Source: an uncultured Ruminococcus sp.
Lineage (GTDB): Bacteria; Bacillota; Clostridia; Oscillospirales; Acutalibacteraceae
Direction of reading: 5' to 3'
NCBI GenBank assembly: GCA_905234015.1
Contig: CAJOFK010000011.1
Coordinates: 1-48,190, forward strand
DNA length: 48,190 nucleotides
Below the pieces are notes generated by a model, which was not told the DNA's origin, ran no database searches, and was given only the letters and a program-made list of their open reading frames with translations. Below are positions 45,625 through 48,190 of the stretch, piece after piece. Each line of letters starts with the position of its first letter. Positions within the stretch are counted from its first letter, which is position 1. The position numbers and the translations under genes were made by a program.

Positions 45625-45636
45625 AATCTGTTACAA

Positions 45637-46095
45637 TTATACTTCTGAAATATTACAATTGTCTACGTCGCATTCGTCGCAGTCGCCGTCGCAAAACTCA
45701 TCAGCGAATAATTCGGAAAAATCAAACTCAAGCTCGCCGCCGCATTTAGGGCAGCACATCTCGCCGTCGATTAAAGTATCCTCGTCGACAACTATCTCAG
45801 CGCCGCACTCGGGACATTTAACCTCGTACTCGGGATTCTCCTCGTCAAAATCGTCATATACGTCATCATATTCAACCATCTCGTCAAGAATTTCGAGAAT
45901 TTCCTCATTCTGCTCCGTTAAGAACTGAACGTCCTCCTCAAGCAAGGAGATATCATCAGCCATATCATAAATCAAATCAAGCATAGCCTCGATAAGCTTT
46001 CCCTCGGGCTTAGATGTATCAAGGTTTAAGCCCTCGGATAAGCCCTTTAAGTAAGAGGCTCTTTCGCCGATACTCATATAATCTTTTACTGACAT
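45637..46095 (-). CDS. CD1247-like protein with zinc ribbon
   Basis: The 152-residue protein has an N-terminal helical domain (SVKDYMSIGERASYLKGL), a very acidic coiled region (about 50-90), a zinc ribbon (KCPECGAEI ... CCPKCGGEL) and an acidic Cys-rich tail (FCDGDCDECDVDNC). The N-terminus matches the clostridial 'CD1247 N-terminal domain' proteins, as I recall them. The role is unknown; the zinc ribbon suggests nucleic acid or protein binding. It lies nine bases after efp. Confidence 0.75.
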   Translation of the reverse strand: MSVKDYMSIGERASYLKGLSEGLNLDTSKPEGKLIEAMLDLIYDMADDISLLEEDVQFLTEQNEEILEILDEMVEYDDVYDDFDEENPEYEVKCPECGAEIVVDEDTLIDGEMCCPKCGGELEFDFSELFADEFCDGDCDECDVDNCNISEV

Positions 46096-46104
46096 AGCTC
46101 CACC

Positions 46105-46662
46105 TTACGCTCTTCCGAGATACTCGCCTGTACGGGTATCGATCTGGATAACCTCGCCCTCGTTAATAAAGAGAGGAACCTTAACCTCGGCGCCTGTCTC
46201 TACTGTAGCGGGTTTGGTAGCGTTGGTAGCTGTGTTTCCTGCGAAACCGGGGTCAGTCTTAGTAACCTCAAGCTCTACGAAGTTAGGCGGTTCAACACCA
46301 AATACGTTTCCCTTATAAGAGAGAATCTTACAAATCATATTCTCCTTAACAAACTTAAAGTTATCGCCTAAAACGGAAGCGTTAATCGGAAGCTGCTCCC
46401 AGGTTTCCGTATCCATAAAGTAATAGAGCTCGCCGTCGTTATAGCTGTACTCCATATCCTTACGGTCAACGAAAGCCTTCGGATACTTGTCGTTAGGGTT
46501 GAAAGTTTTTTCAACAACAGAGCCTGTGATAACGTTTCTGATTTTTGTTCTTACGAACGCGGCGCCCTTACCGGGCTTAACATGCTGGAATTCAATAATA
46601 GAAACAACCTGTCCATCCATCTCAAATGTAACGCCGTTTCTGAAATCACCTGCAGAAATCAT
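46105..46662 (-). CDS. efp: Elongation factor P
   Basis: The 185-residue protein is EF-P, which relieves ribosome stalling at polyproline. Three OB-like domains are present; the [12 protein letters not shown] loop contains the Lys that contacts or approaches the peptidyl-tRNA and can be modified. Ends with [20 protein letters not shown], typical. The ATG at 46662 is used because AGGAGG is seven bases before it; the ATG at 46668 is too close. Confidence 0.97.
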   Translation of the reverse strand: MISAGDFRNGVTFEMDGQVVSIIEFQHVKPGKGAAFVRTKIRNVITGSVVEKTFNPNDKYPKAFVDRKDMEYSYNDGELYYFMDTETWEQLPINASVLGDNFKFVKENMICKILSYKGNVFGVEPPNFVELEVTKTDPGFAGNTATNATKPATVETGAEVKVPLFINEGEVIQIDTRTGEYLGRA

Positions 46663-46703
46663 AATCATACCTCCTGAAATTATTTAAAATTATCATTTTA
46701 TTA

Positions 46704-46732
46704 ATTATACATAAAATCGAGATAAAATGCAA
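46704..46732 (-). promoter_or_regulatory. Sigma-A promoter of efp
   Basis: TTGCAT (46727-46732) and TATAAT (46704-46709) have a 17-bp spacer on the minus strand, in the short gap after the peptidase stop codon. Confidence 0.85.
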
Positions 46733-46735
46733 GTG

Positions 46736-47821
46736 TTATACGATAATTAGTTCCTTGCTTAATGTCGCGAAATTTTTACAACCGTTTTCTCTTACTAAAA
46801 CCATATCCTCTATTCGTACTCCGAACTCGTTTTCGAGGTATATTCCGGGCTCTACGGTAATAACCATATTTTCGGATAAAACCGTCTCGCTTTTAGGGCT
46901 TACAAACGGTAATTCGTGAATATCAAGCCCTACCCCGTGACCGGTTGAATGACCGAAATTCTTTTTATATCCGGCAGCGTTAATTATATCGCGAGCGGTT
47001 TTATCTACGGCAGAGGCTTTTACCCCGGCTTTTACTTTTTTAAGCGCCTCAGCCTGAGCCTCAAGAACAATATCATAAATCTTTCTCTTATAATCGTCGC
47101 AATGCTTAACTGCGACGGTTCTCGTCATATCGCTGTGATAGCCCTTATATACCGAGCCGATATCAAGCGTAAAGAAATCTCCGGAGGATATAATATCATC
47201 TCCCGGTACTCCGTGAGGAAGCGAAGTTTTAGCTCCGGTAATAGTAATTAAATCGAAGCTTATATCCTCGGCGCCGTATTTCTTCATCAAATACTCAAGC
47301 TCTACGGAAATTTTCCGTTCGCTTACGCCCGGCTTAATATGGTTAAGTACCTCTTTATACGCTTTTTCGGTAATTTTCTGAGCCTCGTTGATAAAGGCTA
47401 TTTCCTCCTCGCTTTTAATAAGCCTGAGGTTAGAAACAGTTTTACTGAGCGTTTCATCCGTAATAAGCGAGATACCCTCGGCATTGAATTTTAAAAGCAG
47501 CTTGTTATATCTTCCGACCGTAATATTATCCGATTCAAGATAAACCGATTTAATACCGTGAGTTTTAAAAATCCGCAAAGCGTCGTCGTTAAAAGACTTT
47601 GCTTCAACAACCTCACAGCTTGAACACTTATTATTCGCATACTCAATATACCTGAAATCAACGAGCAGATATGAAGTATCCTGAGTGATTATTACAACTC
47701 CCTCGGATTTTGAGATACCGGTAAAATAATAAATGTTTTTTTCATTGGTTATATAAAGCGCCTCGGTTTTATCTTTTATTATATTTCTTAAAGAGTTTAT
47801 TCTTTTACTGAATACCGACAA
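46736..47821 (-). CDS. Xaa-Pro dipeptidase/aminopeptidase family (M24)
   Basis: The 361-residue protein has a creatinase-like N-terminal domain and a pita-bread catalytic domain. All five metal ligands are seen: Asp in TLDIGSV and HSDMTRT, His in HSTGHGVGLDIHELP, Glu in VEPGIYLE and RIEDMV. It removes N-terminal residues before proline. The start is TTG, with GGAAATGA inside the end of aroQ as ribosome site; the codon directly follows the aroQ stop. Confidence 0.92.
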   Translation of the reverse strand: MSVFSKRINSLRNIIKDKTEALYITNEKNIYYFTGISKSEGVVIITQDTSYLLVDFRYIEYANNKCSSCEVVEAKSFNDDALRIFKTHGIKSVYLESDNITVGRYNKLLLKFNAEGISLITDETLSKTVSNLRLIKSEEEIAFINEAQKITEKAYKEVLNHIKPGVSERKISVELEYLMKKYGAEDISFDLITITGAKTSLPHGVPGDDIISSGDFFTLDIGSVYKGYHSDMTRTVAVKHCDDYKRKIYDIVLEAQAEALKKVKAGVKASAVDKTARDIINAAGYKKNFGHSTGHGVGLDIHELPFVSPKSETVLSENMVITVEPGIYLENEFGVRIEDMVLVRENGCKNFATLSKELIIV

Positions 47822-48190
47822 TTAAATCATTTCCTTTAGCGCGTTAATTGCGAGAGTATAGCTTGTTTTTCCGAATCCTGCGATCTGTCCCTTGCATACG
47901 GGAGCGATAACCGAGGTGTGTCTGAACTGTTCCCTCGCGTGGATATTAGACATATGAACCTCAATAAACGGAATACTTAAGCAGGATATAGCGTCCCTGA
48001 GCGCATAGCTGTAATGAGTAAAAGCTCCCGCGTTAATAATTACGCCGTCAAACTCACCGATTGCAGAATGGATTTTATCAATTAAATCACCCTCGTGATT
48101 TGACTGAAAGATTTCACACTCAAAGCCGTTTTCCTCAGCCTTGGAAAAAATATAATTATTTATGCTCTCGGCAGTTTCGGTACCGTATAC
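47822..48190 (-). CDS. aroQ: 3-dehydroquinate dehydratase type II, partial
   Basis: The C-terminal part of a type II dehydroquinase is visible (about 122 residues; the start is beyond the right edge). [36 protein letters not shown] and GQIAGFG are diagnostic. The enzyme catalyses step three of the shikimate pathway. It is directly joined to the peptidase gene, an order (aroQ-pepP-efp) seen in many Firmicutes. Confidence 0.95.
   Translation of the reverse strand, partial: VYGTETAESINNYIFSKAEENGFECEIFQSNHEGDLIDKIHSAIGEFDGVIINAGAFTHYSYALRDAISCLSIPFIEVHMSNIHAREQFRHTSVIAPVCKGQIAGFGKTSYTLAINALKEMI

Overview
The window looks like a piece of chromosome from an endospore-forming, low-GC Firmicute of class Clostridia, most likely in the Ruminococcaceae/Oscillospiraceae neighbourhood. 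That placement is inferred from gene content: a SCIFF peptide with its radical SAM maturase (a clostridial hallmark), an intact sigK, spore genes (cwlJ-like, gerQ-like, cwlD, yunB), a CD1247-type protein, and AGGAGG ribosome binding sites with sigma-A promoters. All long ORFs look intact; only the last gene (aroQ) runs off the window.

Left part (1-16.2 kb, almost all plus strand). A lone large serine recombinase with its own promoter and a 49-bp palindrome opens the window. It is followed by a tRNA-Ser(CGA) on the minus strand and a cwlJ-gerQ-like spore germination pair whose stop codon overlaps that of the convergent hemW. Next come prfC and an Orn/Lys/Arg decarboxylase-like gene, the SCIFF cassette (scfA, scfB), and a run of sigK, ygjP-like protease, exoIII, DUF188, cwlD, radA and a possible DUF6873-type protein. 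An unusual 800-bp AT-rich non-coding locus then precedes a Xer-type tyrosine recombinase.

Right part (16.2-48.2 kb, every gene on the minus strand). Read in transcription order from the right edge, the genes are: aroQ, pepP-like, efp, CD1247-like, yunB; then miaB, a Cys-tailed YlbF/YmcA-family protein, mutS, mutL, miaA, an HlyD-like protein; then the division cluster ylmE, sepF, ylmH, divIVA with ileS, lspA and a RluD-type synthase; then rplS, lepB, rbgA, rnhB, yraN; then thrC and a phosphoesterase; finally the proteostasis cluster tig, clpP, clpX, lon, ysxC, and lysA. Much of this order is the familiar Bacillus/Clostridium backbone.

The most interesting stretch is 14.4-15.2 kb. It holds at least four 49-bp tandem repeats with no indels (about 71-76% identity between neighbours) and palindromic junctions. 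Four exact copies of TGAATTATACAAA surround them, two on each side. A perfect 13-bp inverted repeat with a 4-bp centre lies just upstream of the Xer recombinase gene. The gene-strand bias flips from plus to minus immediately after that recombinase. I suggest, as inference only, a single-recombinase Xer/dif-like locus at or near the replication terminus, or another recombination or regulatory locus. None of this is proven by the sequence alone.
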